Under the pieces are notes generated by a model. The model searched no databases. It saw only the letters and a list, made by a program, of their open reading frames with translations, and was not told the DNA's origin. This document shows, in pieces, positions 32,813-42,900 of a DNA stretch of 64,000 nt. The position numbers were made by a program, and so were the translations under genes. Source of the DNA: Bacteroidales bacterium (GTDB taxonomy: Bacteria; Bacteroidota; Bacteroidia; Bacteroidales; UBA932); the NCBI GenBank assembly GCA_016291185.1, contig JAEFAI010000006.1, positions 28,247 to 92,246 of the forward strand. The letters run 5' to 3'. Every line of letters begins with the position of its first letter. Positions within the stretch are counted from its first letter, which is position 1.

Positions 32813-34507
32813 ATGCAACTGAAACCACTCCTGCCAGTCCTCGCGCTGGCCCTGCTGGCCGCCTGCGCCGGCCCCAAGGACGTAGAGGTCGGACCGTACA
32901 CCGTGTCGGTCATCGAGAAGAACGTCTATCACATCCAGGACTACAACAGCGAGAACCCCGCCGGAGAGACTTTCGATGCCGACGGCAAACTGACCCATTT
33001 CAACAATTGCTCGGATATCTATTTGTTCGTAGGCAAGAACGAGGCCCTGCTGCTGGACCTGTCCAATCCCATCACCTGGGCGGACAACGCGGCCGAATCG
33101 CTGCGCGACATCGTCTGGGAGCGCGCCGGCGGCATCCCGCTGACGGTTACCTTCACCCACAACCACGGCGATCACACGGGAATGCTTCCCGCTTTCGTGA
33201 ATGACCCGGGCGTGCAGTTCGCTCTGCCGGAGACCGACTTTGCCCGCCTGGCGGACCGCTTCCCCGAAGAACGGACCCGCTTCTTCGACGAGGGCGAGGT
33301 CTTTGACCTCGGCGGCCTGAAACTGGAAGCCATCGGCGTACCCGGCCATACGGACGGGTCGATGGTGTATCTCCTGCAGGGCCGTGACCTGCTCTTCAGC
33401 GGCGACGCGGTGGGCTCCGGTCACGGCGTGTGGCTGTTCAATGCCAACGGTTTCAATAGCTACGTTTCCGCCGTTCCGTACCTGATCCGGGCGCTTGAGG
33501 AGCGCGGCGTGAACGAGGCGCGCCTGAAGATCTACGGCGGCCACTACTGGCAGAAAGACTGGCTGAATCTTCCGGAAGGTACGGAGCTCGGCATGCAGTA
33601 CCTGCGCGACATGAAGGCGCTCTGCGACGAAATTGAAGCGGGTACCGCCGCCACCGAGCCCTCGAACCTCGGCCGGCCGGGCCTGGACACGTATTTCCGT
33701 CACGGCAACGCGATTATTACCTGGAGCGCCGAGCTGGCGGAGCAGTTCCGGAACCGCTATTCGGAGCAGTTCGTCTATCGCGATGCGGATATCGTGTTCC
33801 GTCAGATTGACGAGCATACCTGGGAGGGGAATGGCTATCAGGTTTATAACGAGTCCGTCTATGTCGTGGAGGGGGAGGACAAGGCCCTGGTCATTGACGC
33901 GGGCGCCTATATGCCGCACCTGGACGAGGCTGTCGCCGCGCTGACCGACAAACCGGTCATGCTGGCACTCACGCATGGCCATGGCGATCATGTCGGCGGC
34001 ATCGGCTGCTTCCCGGAGGTCTGGATTCATCCCGCTGACGTGCCGATGATTACGTACGGAGACGAAGGGTACAAAGGTGTAATCCACCATCTGGAGGACG
34101 GCGATGTGATTGATCTGGGCGGCCGTCAGCTCGAGGTGCTCCACACGCCCGGCCATACTTCCGGTTCCATCACTTTCTTCGACAAGGAGCATCATTATGG
34201 CTTCAGCGGCGATGCTTTCGGCTCTACGAACCTGCTGCTTTTCGTGCCGTCTTTCAGCGTCCTGATCGAGACTTGCACCCGCACGGCGGAGTATATGCAG
34301 AAGAACGGTATCGAGAAGCTGTTCCCGGGCCATTACGGCGGCCCGAACGTCGAGACGCTCCAGCGCGTTCTGGACGAGAAGAAGATGTCGCAGGAGCTGC
34401 TCGCCGGCAAGCGTAAGGGTGTGGCGGAGAGCGCCAACGGCCTGAACCGCTACATCCGTGACTACGGCGTCACCATCCGCTATACCGATCCAGACGCGCT
34501 GAATTAG
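32813..34507 (+). CDS. Lipoprotein with two tandem metallo-beta-lactamase-fold domains
   Basis: A 564-residue exported lipoprotein (MQLKPLLPVLALALLAAC, C18). It carries two complete MBL domains in tandem. The first (about 25-270) has THNHGDHTG, GVPGHTDGS, LFSGDAVGSG and IYGGHYW. The second (about 320-560) has THGHGDHVGG, HTPGHTSGS, GFSGDAFGS and FPGHYGG. Each has the full HxHxDH metal set, the later His and Asp, and a final His, so both sites look active. The substrate is unknown; MBL-fold proteins include lactonases, thiolesterases and beta-lactamases. It has its own promoter and is followed by a fold-back element. Confidence 0.85.
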   Translation: MQLKPLLPVLALALLAACAGPKDVEVGPYTVSVIEKNVYHIQDYNSENPAGETFDADGKLTHFNNCSDIYLFVGKNEALLLDLSNPITWADNAAESLRDIVWERAGGIPLTVTFTHNHGDHTGMLPAFVNDPGVQFALPETDFARLADRFPEERTRFFDEGEVFDLGGLKLEAIGVPGHTDGSMVYLLQGRDLLFSGDAVGSGHGVWLFNANGFNSYVSAVPYLIRALEERGVNEARLKIYGGHYWQKDWLNLPEGTELGMQYLRDMKALCDEIEAGTAATEPSNLGRPGLDTYFRHGNAIITWSAELAEQFRNRYSEQFVYRDADIVFRQIDEHTWEGNGYQVYNESVYVVEGEDKALVIDAGAYMPHLDEAVAALTDKPVMLALTHGHGDHVGGIGCFPEVWIHPADVPMITYGDEGYKGVIHHLEDGDVIDLGGRQLEVLHTPGHTSGSITFFDKEHHYGFSGDAFGSTNLLLFVPSFSVLIETCTRTAEYMQKNGIEKLFPGHYGGPNVETLQRVLDEKKMSQELLAGKRKGVAESANGLNRYIRDYGVTIRYTDPDALN

Positions 34508-34517
34508 CTGTCTGCTA

Positions 34518-34637
34518 ACCGGACGACAAGACCCCTTCCTCGGCTTCCATCCTCGCTTCCCGCTGGCGCGGGAACCGGATTCGACGTTACGAATCCTGCT
34601 GCGGCTGAGCTTTCGGAAGGGGTCTTGTCCGTCCGGT
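34518..34637. repeat. 120-bp fold-back element
   Basis: Left arm ACCGGACGACAAGACCCCTTCC (about 34518-34539) pairs with right arm GGAAGGGGTCTTGTCCGTCCGGT (about 34615-34637) with a single bulged base. The apex has a second palindrome, GGATTCG-ACGTTA-CGAATCC (34577-34596). It fills nearly all the space between the MBL gene and the ftcD promoter. It resembles 13503-13628 in size and architecture but not clearly in sequence. Confidence 0.8.
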
Positions 34638-34663
34638 CTATTTGTGAAGACATGAAAAACCGG

Positions 34664-34671
34664 TATCTTTG
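34664..34671 (+). promoter_or_regulatory. -7 box (TATCTTTG) for ftcD
   Basis: TATCTTTG ends 1 base before one ATG (34673) and 4 bases before another (34676). The message is likely leaderless. Confidence 0.6.
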
Positions 34672-34675
34672 TATG

Positions 34676-35668
34676 ATGGAAAAATTGATTGAATGTGTTC
34701 CGAATTACAGCGAAGGCTGCGACAGATCGGTGATTGATGCGATTGTCGCGGCCATCGCATCCGTGGAGGGTGTCCGGGTGCTCCACGTGGACCCGGGCCA
34801 GGCGGCGAACCGGACGGTCGTGACATTTGTCGGTGCGCCGGAAGCGGTGGTCGAAGGCGCCTTCCGCGGCAGCGCCATGGCGCAGGAGCGCATTGACATG
34901 CGTCGCCATCACGGCGAGCATCCGCGCATCGGTGCCACCGATGTGCTCCCGCTCGTGCCCGTGAGCGGGGTGAGCCTGGAAGAATGCGCTACGCTCGCGC
35001 GCGGGCTCGCGAAAAGGATGTATGAGGAGCTGGGCATCCCCTGTTATTGCTACGAAGCCGCGGCGTTTTCGCCCGAGCGGCGCAACCTTGCGGTTTGCCG
35101 GGCGGGGGAATATGAGTCCCTGCCGGAGAAGATGGCGGACCCCTCGCGCCGACCCGATTTCTGCGGCGCGTGGGACGAGCGCTCCGAGCGCAGCGGAGCC
35201 TCGGTCGTCGGCGCACGCAACTTCCTGATCGCTGTCAATTTCAATTTGAATACAAAAGATGCCGCCGTGGCCACGGAGGTGGCGATGGACGTGCGGGAGA
35301 AAGGCCGGAAGCTGTCGGACGGCAGCTGGCAGCGCGGTCCGCTGAAGGGCTGCAAAGCCATCGGCTGGTATATCGAAGAGTACGGCATTGCCCAGGTGTC
35401 CATGAACGTCACGGACATCACGGCCACGCCCCTGCACGTCGCCTACGAGACGGTCTGCCGGGCGGCCGCCGCGCGCGGGCTGCGCGTCACGGGCACGGAG
35501 ATCATCGGCCTGGTGCCGCGACAGGTCCTGCTGGATGCGGGACGCTATTTCTTGTCGGGAGAGAATGCGGGGGAGGAAGCGCTGGTGCAGGCGGCCATCC
35601 GGGGGATGGCGCTGGACGATCTCTGTCCTTTCGATCCGCACCGGAAAGTAATCGAATATATGCTATAA
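34676..35668 (+). CDS. ftcD: Glutamate formimidoyltransferase
   Basis: A 330-residue cytosolic enzyme of histidine degradation: it transfers the formimidoyl group from N-formimidoyl-glutamate to tetrahydrofolate. The N- and C-terminal formiminotransferase subdomains are recognised by ECVPNYSEG, HHGEHPRIGATDVLPLVP (catalytic His region) and QVSMNVTDI. The cyclodeaminase domain of animal FTCD is absent, as in most Bacteroidota. The neighbouring hut genes are not in the window. Start is ATG 34676 (34673 also possible). Confidence 0.92.
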   Translation: MEKLIECVPNYSEGCDRSVIDAIVAAIASVEGVRVLHVDPGQAANRTVVTFVGAPEAVVEGAFRGSAMAQERIDMRRHHGEHPRIGATDVLPLVPVSGVSLEECATLARGLAKRMYEELGIPCYCYEAAAFSPERRNLAVCRAGEYESLPEKMADPSRRPDFCGAWDERSERSGASVVGARNFLIAVNFNLNTKDAAVATEVAMDVREKGRKLSDGSWQRGPLKGCKAIGWYIEEYGIAQVSMNVTDITATPLHVAYETVCRAAAARGLRVTGTEIIGLVPRQVLLDAGRYFLSGENAGEEALVQAAIRGMALDDLCPFDPHRKVIEYML

Positions 35669-35766
35669 AAAATGAAGGGTCGCGCTGTCACAGTGCGGCC
35701 CTTCCCCCATCAAGTATATTTACTAACTAACTGAAAAAATATTAGGAATTGTATTGTGTCGTTTCC
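35668..35766 (-). ncRNA. Candidate small RNA
   Basis: On the minus strand a -7 box TACCTTTG (plus-strand CAAAGGTA at 35772-35779) is followed about 65 bases later by the hairpin GAAGGGCCGCACTG..CAGCGCGACCCTTC (35674-35704) and then ATTTTTTATA. This defines a possible transcript of about 98 bases with a terminator. The hairpin may instead just end the convergent ftcD transcript, though it has no T-run on that side. No open frame is present. Confidence 0.3.
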
Positions 35767-35886
35767 TATTGCAAAGGTAGGCAAAGTATTCTTGCAAGCA
35801 GGACAACATTTCGTCATTCTAGGATAAAATATCTTCAATACGACAGGATCGCGGGTGTGGAGCATTCCCTATACCGAAATAATATA

Positions 35887-35894
35887 TACTTTTG
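35887..35894 (+). promoter_or_regulatory. -7 box (TACTTTTG) for the HTCS gene
   Basis: TACTTTTG fits TAnnTTTG and ends 9 bases before the ATG at 35904. Confidence 0.55.
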
Positions 35895-35903
35895 TGTTGT
35901 CGA

Positions 35904-38900
35904 ATGAATCAAACCATGAAGAGACTGTTTCTCTCGATTTTCCTGATTTTTTCGGCCGCGTCCATCCACGCGGTCAATAGTGGCCATTCCTTTAATCATT
36001 ATATGACCCGGGACGGTCTGCCGAGCAATACGGTGTATTGTACGATGCAGGACCGCAATGGCTTCGTCTGGATCGGAACGGACGACGGCATCTGCGTCTA
36101 TGACGGATACCGCTTCATTTCTCTGGGCGGACAGAATCCCGAGAGCATGATGCGGGGCATGTCCACGGCTATCTGCGCGGATGCGGACGGCCTGGTGTGG
36201 TTCTCCACCGTGGGCGGCTGCGGGTATTACAATCCCGAGATTGATCAGACTTTCAATATCGGCATTCATGAGCGGGTCCCGGCTGAAAATGTCATTGTGG
36301 ACGAGGACGGGTGCGCCTGGTTCCAGTTCCAGTCGCTTTACCGCTATGAGAAGGATACGGAACTGCTGGTCAAATACCCCGTGGAGGATTTCTTCCCGGT
36401 TTCATCCCTGTCGGTTGATTCTTATGGTACGCCCTGGTGTACCTCTGCCGATACCGGCGAACTGTACCGCTATGAGCATCGCGCGAACCGTTTCCGCAAG
36501 GAGCGGACCGGCGGCGTGCGTTATGTCAAGGGCATTTCCAACGGGTTGTTGCTGCTTGTTGACAACGCTGAAGACGTGTGGGTGATGGATCCGGAGAACG
36601 ACCGGGAGCAGTGCATCTTCCATTGCGCCCAGGCCGGTGGCCGGCGGGTGCTGGCGCTGCTGGAGCGTCGTCCCGGCGAATACTGGATCAGCACGCAGGT
36701 CGGTATCTGGATTTATGTCGAAGGCCAAGGCCTGACGAACCATATTGTGCGCTCCGATGCGGATCGTAAATCGATTTCCTCCAATTACGTCACAAACCTG
36801 TACGCGGATGCGGAAGGAAATGTCTGGGCCGGCACGAATTATCGTGGATTGAACGTGTGGCTGAACAGCTACGGCGCGTATTCCCTCTACTATCCTGACG
36901 GCGGATTGCATTCCATCCAGGGCCGCATCGTGCGAACCATCGAACCCGATTCGTCCGGCGCCATCTGGATGGGCACGGAAGACGGCTCGCTGAACCGCTT
37001 TGATCCCCAAACGGATAGCTTCGAGCAGTATGACCTTTCCGGTACCTATAATAATATTCAGGATATCCTCGTGCAGGGAGATGAGTTGTGGGTGGCGACG
37101 TTCGGGAACGGACTGTATCGTTATGCCCCGGCTTCCCGCCATCTCAATGCACACGTGAATGTCGGTGACAACCGCCTCTCCTGCCTGTTGCGCGTCTCCG
37201 ACGATACGGTTCTGGCCGGCGCGGGGAACGGTTTGTATCGTCTTGTCCCGGGGACGGGCCGCTTTGAAGGCGTGCCTGCTGTGAACGATAATCTGGTGCA
37301 GTGCCTGGGCGAGGACAGCCTCGGCCGGATTTGGATCGGAACGGAAGGGGCCGGCGTTTTCATTCTGGACCGTGAGCTGAATTTGCTTCAACATCTGGAG
37401 CCGGAACTGGATATTCCCGGTGCCGGGCGTATCACTTCCTTCTTTGAAGATGGTTGGAACCGGATGTGGGTGACCACGAGCGGAGCCGGTATCCTGATGA
37501 CTTACGTGCGGGCGGATGACGAGATCCGCTTCCAGACCTTTACCCGCGCGGATGGTCTCCCTTCGAACAATGTTTGCTCCGTGACGGAGGACTTGGGCGG
37601 CATGTTGTGGGTCTCCACCAGCAAGGGCCTGTTCATGATGCATCCGGACAATTTCCAGCTGACGACTTTCTTCGACGATTCGCAGATGGTCGGGAACCAG
37701 TATTCCTACGGGGCATCCTACATCGCTCCGGACGGAACCATCTACCTGGGCATGACGGATGGTGTCTTCGTCTTCGATCCGGATGTTCTGCTGGGACTGC
37801 ACCGGAATAGGGAAATCTATATTATGGACGTCTCCGCCTTTGTGGGCGACCGGGTGACGCGGCTTTCGGGTACCGGTTCCGCGGCCCATTATTCCCAGAA
37901 GCTGCGGGTCAGCTACAAGGACGTTTCGCTGCTCAGCATCGCTTTCGCTGCCCCGAACTTCTCCAATGTGCTGGCGACCCGCTACGAGACTTCCATGACG
38001 TCGAAGGACCTGGACATCCACTCGGTGTCCACCCAAAATGTCGTCCAGTATTCGAATATCGGTTATGGGAAGCACGTCTTCTCGGTCGGCATCTACGGCA
38101 GTGACGAGCCCGGCTCCCAGAAGACCTTGGAAATCTACGTGGTGCCTCCTTTCTCGAAGAGCATCGCCGCCAAGGTGCTTTGGGCCCTGCTACTGATGAC
38201 TCTCTGGGGCTTGGGTATGTACGGCACCCGGCGCCTGCGCAAGGCCAAACGTATCCGTCAGGCCGCAGCGCTCGAGCAGATGAAGCAGCGCGAACTGTAC
38301 GAGTCCAAGAACAGCTTCTTTACGAACATTACGCACGAGATCCGCACGCCGCTGACCTTGATTAAGATGCCGCTCGACAAGATTATCCGTCTGAAGGAGT
38401 ATGCCCCGGAGGCCGAGAAGGATATGCTTGTCATCCAGGCCAACACCAACCGGCTGCTGTCGCTGACCAACCAGCTGCTTGACCTGAAGAAGCTGGAGAA
38501 CGGTGACGAGAAACTTGAGTTCACGCGGCAGAATATCTGCGATACCGTGCGGAAGACTTGCGACCGCTTCGCGCCGATGGCCGCGGAGCAGGAGGTGCAC
38601 CTGAAGGTTCACGTGCCGGATGAGGTTATCAATATGCAGTACGCCGTCGATAGCGTGGAGAAGATCATCAGCAACCTGCTTTCCAACGCGATGAAATATG
38701 GCCAGGGCTTGATTGACGTCACTTTGGAGCGCGTGGACGAAGGGAAGAAGGTCGTCGTGCGGGTGGATAGCAATGGCTGGCCCATCCCGGAGGCCGAGCG
38801 TGAGAGGATCTTCGAGAAGTTCTATCAGGGCGGCAAGGGCACCGGCCTCGGCCTGCCTCTGGCCCGTACGCTCGCGGAGTTGCACGGCGGCCGCCTGTAC

Positions 38901-39785
38901 CTGGACGCAGAGCGGACAGACCGCAATTCCTTCGTGCTCGAACTGCCGGTTGATCATCCCGAGCAAGTGGAGGTCACGCATTCCGTACAGGCAGAGGAAG
39001 CCAAGGAGTTGTCGGAATACGACAGCACCCGCTCTTCGCTGCTGATCGTGGAAGACAATCAGGAATTCCGGCTCTACCTGGCCCGCGAATTCAACGAAGA
39101 ATACAACGTGTTCCTGGCTGCCAACGGCAAGATGGCCATCGAGGTGCTCCAAACCCAGAAGATCGACCTGGTGATCAGCGACATCATGATGCCGGTGATG
39201 GACGGCTGCGAACTCTGCAACGAGATCAAGTCCAACCCCGATTTCAGCCACATCCCGGTGCTGCTGCTGACCGCTGCCGTGGGCACGGAAACGCGCATCG
39301 AGACGCTCCAGGTGGGTGCGGACGGCTATATCGAGAAGCCGTTCCCGATCGAGTTGCTGCGCGCGAATATCACCAACCTGTTCAAGAACAAGGAGATTGC
39401 CTATCGGCAGTTCACTTCCTCGCCGCTGTCTCATTTCAGCAGCGCTGCCAGCAAGGTGGACGAAGCGTTCATGGACCGGTTGCATAAGATCATTCAGGAC
39501 AATATGGCCGACAACAACCTCGGGCTGGACGAGTTGGCTTCCGAGATGAATACGAGCAACTCGACGCTGTACCGGAAAGTGAAGGCCAATACGGGCATGA
39601 ATGTCAACGAGTATGTCCGCCTCTGCCGTCTCAAGCGTGCCGCGGAGCTGCTTGCCTCGCAGCAGTACAGGATCAACGAGGTGGCCGACATGCTGGGATT
39701 CTCGTCGTCGTCCTACTTTGCGGCGAGCTTCCAGAAGCAGTTCAACATTTCCCCGTCCGCGTTCATCAAGAACCTCAAGCGCTAA
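35904..39785 (+). CDS. Hybrid two-component system sensor/regulator (HTCS)
   Basis: A 1293-residue one-protein signalling system of the Bacteroidota type. It has a signal peptide, a periplasmic two-blade-set beta-propeller sensor (repeats such as DRNGFVWIGTDDGICVYDG, LGRIWIGTEGAGVF), a Y_Y_Y domain, a membrane helix (about 756-774), HisKA with phospho-acceptor H811 (NITHEIRTPLTL), HATPase (ISNLLSNAMKYG, GTGLGLPLARTLAELHGG), a receiver with D1093 (VISDIMMPVMDG) and a C-terminal AraC-type HTH. The gene precedes SusC/SusD, which it most likely regulates in response to a ligand of that locus. Start is ATG 35904, or 35916. Confidence 0.93.
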   Translation: MNQTMKRLFLSIFLIFSAASIHAVNSGHSFNHYMTRDGLPSNTVYCTMQDRNGFVWIGTDDGICVYDGYRFISLGGQNPESMMRGMSTAICADADGLVWFSTVGGCGYYNPEIDQTFNIGIHERVPAENVIVDEDGCAWFQFQSLYRYEKDTELLVKYPVEDFFPVSSLSVDSYGTPWCTSADTGELYRYEHRANRFRKERTGGVRYVKGISNGLLLLVDNAEDVWVMDPENDREQCIFHCAQAGGRRVLALLERRPGEYWISTQVGIWIYVEGQGLTNHIVRSDADRKSISSNYVTNLYADAEGNVWAGTNYRGLNVWLNSYGAYSLYYPDGGLHSIQGRIVRTIEPDSSGAIWMGTEDGSLNRFDPQTDSFEQYDLSGTYNNIQDILVQGDELWVATFGNGLYRYAPASRHLNAHVNVGDNRLSCLLRVSDDTVLAGAGNGLYRLVPGTGRFEGVPAVNDNLVQCLGEDSLGRIWIGTEGAGVFILDRELNLLQHLEPELDIPGAGRITSFFEDGWNRMWVTTSGAGILMTYVRADDEIRFQTFTRADGLPSNNVCSVTEDLGGMLWVSTSKGLFMMHPDNFQLTTFFDDSQMVGNQYSYGASYIAPDGTIYLGMTDGVFVFDPDVLLGLHRNREIYIMDVSAFVGDRVTRLSGTGSAAHYSQKLRVSYKDVSLLSIAFAAPNFSNVLATRYETSMTSKDLDIHSVSTQNVVQYSNIGYGKHVFSVGIYGSDEPGSQKTLEIYVVPPFSKSIAAKVLWALLLMTLWGLGMYGTRRLRKAKRIRQAAALEQMKQRELYESKNSFFTNITHEIRTPLTLIKMPLDKIIRLKEYAPEAEKDMLVIQANTNRLLSLTNQLLDLKKLENGDEKLEFTRQNICDTVRKTCDRFAPMAAEQEVHLKVHVPDEVINMQYAVDSVEKIISNLLSNAMKYGQGLIDVTLERVDEGKKVVVRVDSNGWPIPEAERERIFEKFYQGGKGTGLGLPLARTLAELHGGRLYLDAERTDRNSFVLELPVDHPEQVEVTHSVQAEEAKELSEYDSTRSSLLIVEDNQEFRLYLAREFNEEYNVFLAANGKMAIEVLQTQKIDLVISDIMMPVMDGCELCNEIKSNPDFSHIPVLLLTAAVGTETRIETLQVGADGYIEKPFPIELLRANITNLFKNKEIAYRQFTSSPLSHFSSAASKVDEAFMDRLHKIIQDNMADNNLGLDELASEMNTSNSTLYRKVKANTGMNVNEYVRLCRLKRAAELLASQQYRINEVADMLGFSSSSYFAASFQKQFNISPSAFIKNLKR

Positions 39786-39816
39786 TCGCTTTCGGGGCCT
39801 GGATCCGCAGAAAAAT

Positions 39817-39848
39817 GCCGGCAGTGTGGTAACACGCTGCCGGCGTTT
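39817..39848 (+). terminator. Terminator after the HTCS gene
   Basis: GCCGGCAGTGTG-GTAA-CACGCTGCCGGC (39817-39844, one mismatch/GT pair) followed by GTTTTG. It has a short T-run, so efficiency may be moderate. It separates the regulator from susC. Confidence 0.7.
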
Positions 39849-39884
39849 TGCGGCGTTCGGTGTTCTTTTTTTGACGAAAATGTA

Positions 39885-39892
39885 TATATTTG
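39885..39892 (+). promoter_or_regulatory. -7 box (TATATTTG) for the susC operon
   Basis: TATATTTG ends 31 bases before the ATG at 39924. The -33 region is not evident, as expected for an activator-dependent promoter under an HTCS. Confidence 0.55.
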
Positions 39893-39923
39893 TAGGAGTT
39901 AGTATCTATTACTTTATAGGATT

Positions 39924-42900
39924 ATGTTAGTTAGTAGTTTGAAAAAAGCTCCCTTCGTGGGGGCTATCTTGCTGACAGTGTTTCTGTTGGTCTTTGCCCT
40001 TCCGGTCAAGGCGCAGAACGCTTCCTCCCGCGGCATTGAACTGAAGGGTCGTATTACGGACCCGGAGGGTCTGCCTGTTGTCGGCGCTACCATCCAAAAC
40101 CTGGCGGAGAAGACTTACACCACCTCCGATCTGGATGGACGCTATGTTCTCTCTGTCAAGGATCCCCAGAATGCCACGATCGAGATCTCGTTCCTGGGCA
40201 TGAACACGGTGACTGAAGCACTGGCCGGCCGTACGAAGCTGGATGTGCAGATGTCCGAGGACAAGGTGTTCCTGGAAGGATCCGTCATCACGGGTTACCA
40301 GGAGATCCAGCTGAAGAAGGTGACGGGCGCCGTCTCTACGATCAGTGCCCAGACCATGGAAGAGCGCTACAGCCCCTCCATCGTCCAGAATCTCGAGGGC
40401 CGCGTGGCGGGTCTTTCGACCTATGGCGGCAAGCTCACGATCCGCGGTATCAGCTCCATGTACGCTGAGTCCAGCCCGCTGCTGGTCGTGGACGGCCTGC
40501 CCATCGAAGGCGACATCGACGACCTTAACCCTTACGACATCGAAAGCGTGAACGTCCTGAAGGATGCTGCTGCGGCGGCCATCTATGGCGCCCGCGCCTC
40601 CAATGGTATTATCGTCATCACCACCAAAAACGCCCGCGAGAAGGGCCGTATTGATGTGGATTTCTCTTCCAACATCACGGTCTATCAGAAGCGCAACCTG
40701 GACTATGGCGCCAACTTCTACCTGACGCCGGCCCAGCAGGTGCAGGTGGAGAGCGATTACTATAAGTATTACTTCAATACGCCCGAAGAGGTGGCCGACC
40801 CGTTCACCTCTTTCGAGAACAGTCTGAACACTTACGCCAATCGCATCTCTCCTGTCGAGTATGCTTACTACAAACAGGCCAAGGGCGAGATCACGCAGGC
40901 GCAGCTGGACGCCACCCTGGCCCAGCTCTCCAACAATAACTTTGCGAAGGAGTACGGCGAGGCGGTCTATCGCCGCCAGGTGATCCAGCAGTATGACCTG
41001 GCGCTCCGTAGCCGCAGCGACAAGGGTCAGAGCAACTTCGTGCTGAACTTCCGTACCGACAACTCCGGAGTCATCAACAGTTTCGACAACCAGATGTCCA
41101 TCAGCTACAAAGGTGCCTACGACGTGGCTCCCTGGCTGACGGTCAACGTGGCCGTGAACGGTATCTACGGCAAGCAGCGCCAGAAGGGTGCCGGCGCATC
41201 GTATTCCCCGTGGTCCTATCCGGCCTACGAGACGCTGACCAACGAAGACGGCTCGTATCGCCTGGTGGGCAGCAACGCCTACCGGGACAATACGGAGGGC
41301 GGTGTGTTCAAGGAACTGGGCGTGAACCTGGCTGAGGAGTACTACAACAATGTGCAGAATACCTCCCGTCAGTACATGCGCTATCACGGCGACCTGCTCT
41401 TCAAGATCGTCGAGGGCCTCACGGCCAACGCGCAACTGGTGTATGAGACCGACCACCGCACCACGGACTGGCAGGCCAACCAGGAGAGCTATGTGGCCCG
41501 TCTGTTCTACAATGCTTACAAAGAGGTCGATCCCGACACGGGCATGGCCACCTATCATACGCCCGAGACTGGCGGTTTCCGCAACGTGACCAACATGGAC
41601 GGCCGCTACTGGACCGCCCGCGGCCAGGTGAACTACTCCGGCACCTTCGGCAAGCACGAGATCGTGGCCCTGGCCGGTGCCGAGTTCCGCGAGACCCTCT
41701 ATGCGGGTACCCGCAGCCTGATGCTGGGCTATGACGACCAGTTGCAGAACGCCGCTACCCAGCTGGTGAACTTCGGCGAGCTGAGCCAGATGCTCAACAG
41801 CCCTTCGTATCAGAAGACGACCACGACCTCCTTCCCGGCCTACTACAATGTGTATGTACCGTATATCGACGGCAATATGAGCCCCATCATGGAGCAGCAC
41901 CACCGCTATGCTTCTGCCTACGCCAACTTTACCTACACCTATGACAGCCGTTACAACGTGTTCGGATCCTTCCGTAAGGACTATGCCGACGTCTATGGTC
42001 TGAACGTCAAGCTGCGCGGCCGGCCGCTTTGGTCGGCCGGTGTGGCCTGGAATATCGGCGAAGAGGCTTTTGCCAAGCAGCTGGGCTGGATCAGCTCCCT
42101 GAAACTGCGTCTGAGCTACGGTGTCACCGGTAATATCTACCAGGGCGCTACCAGCTATATGACCGCCAAGAGCGATGAGCTGAATACGCTCACCGGTCTG
42201 CCGTACGGCTACATCGAGAGCCCGGCCAACCCCAACCTGCGTTGGGAGCAGACCCGCACGTTCAACGCCGGTGTCGATTTCTCCTTCGTTGACAACCGTT
42301 TCCGCGGCTCCCTGGACTACTACCGCAAGCAGGGCCTGGACCTCTTCTCCTACAAGACGCTCGACCCGACGACCGGTTTTACCCAGATGTTCGTCAACTC
42401 GGCCGATATGACCAACAACGGTTTCGAACTCCTCTTCACGGGCGACTGGTTCCGGGAGAAGAGCCGCAACGGCTTCGGCTGGAGCAGCACCGTGACCTTC
42501 GCCCTGAACAAGAACAAGATTACCAACGTGGACAATCCGGCCATCCAGGCCTACCAGCGTTTCAGCAACCCGTACGTTGTCGGCTATCCGACCAGCTCCC
42601 TGTGGAGCTACGAATTTGCCGGCATCAGCGATGCCGAAGATTCCCGCGGCCAGACCTTGTGGTACGGCAAGGTGGATCCGGAGACCGGTGAGAAGACGGT
42701 CAGCACGTCTGCACAGGGCCAGCCCGTTGAGGTGCTGGTGTACTCCGGCCAGACGGAGCCTGTGGTCATTGCCGGCCTGGACAACCGCTTCACCTGGAAA
42801 GGCTTCAGCCTCAGCATCCTGATGGCCTACTATGGCGGCCACAAGATGCGCGGCCTCATCGAGGAGGAAGTGTCGGGCATCGGCAACAATACGGCGCTGC

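Noticed and set aside
32798..35641. Minus-strand open frame of about 940 codons opposite the MBL and ftcD genes
   Set aside because: It spans two unrelated plus-strand genes and the fold-back element, so it is a GC-driven shadow.
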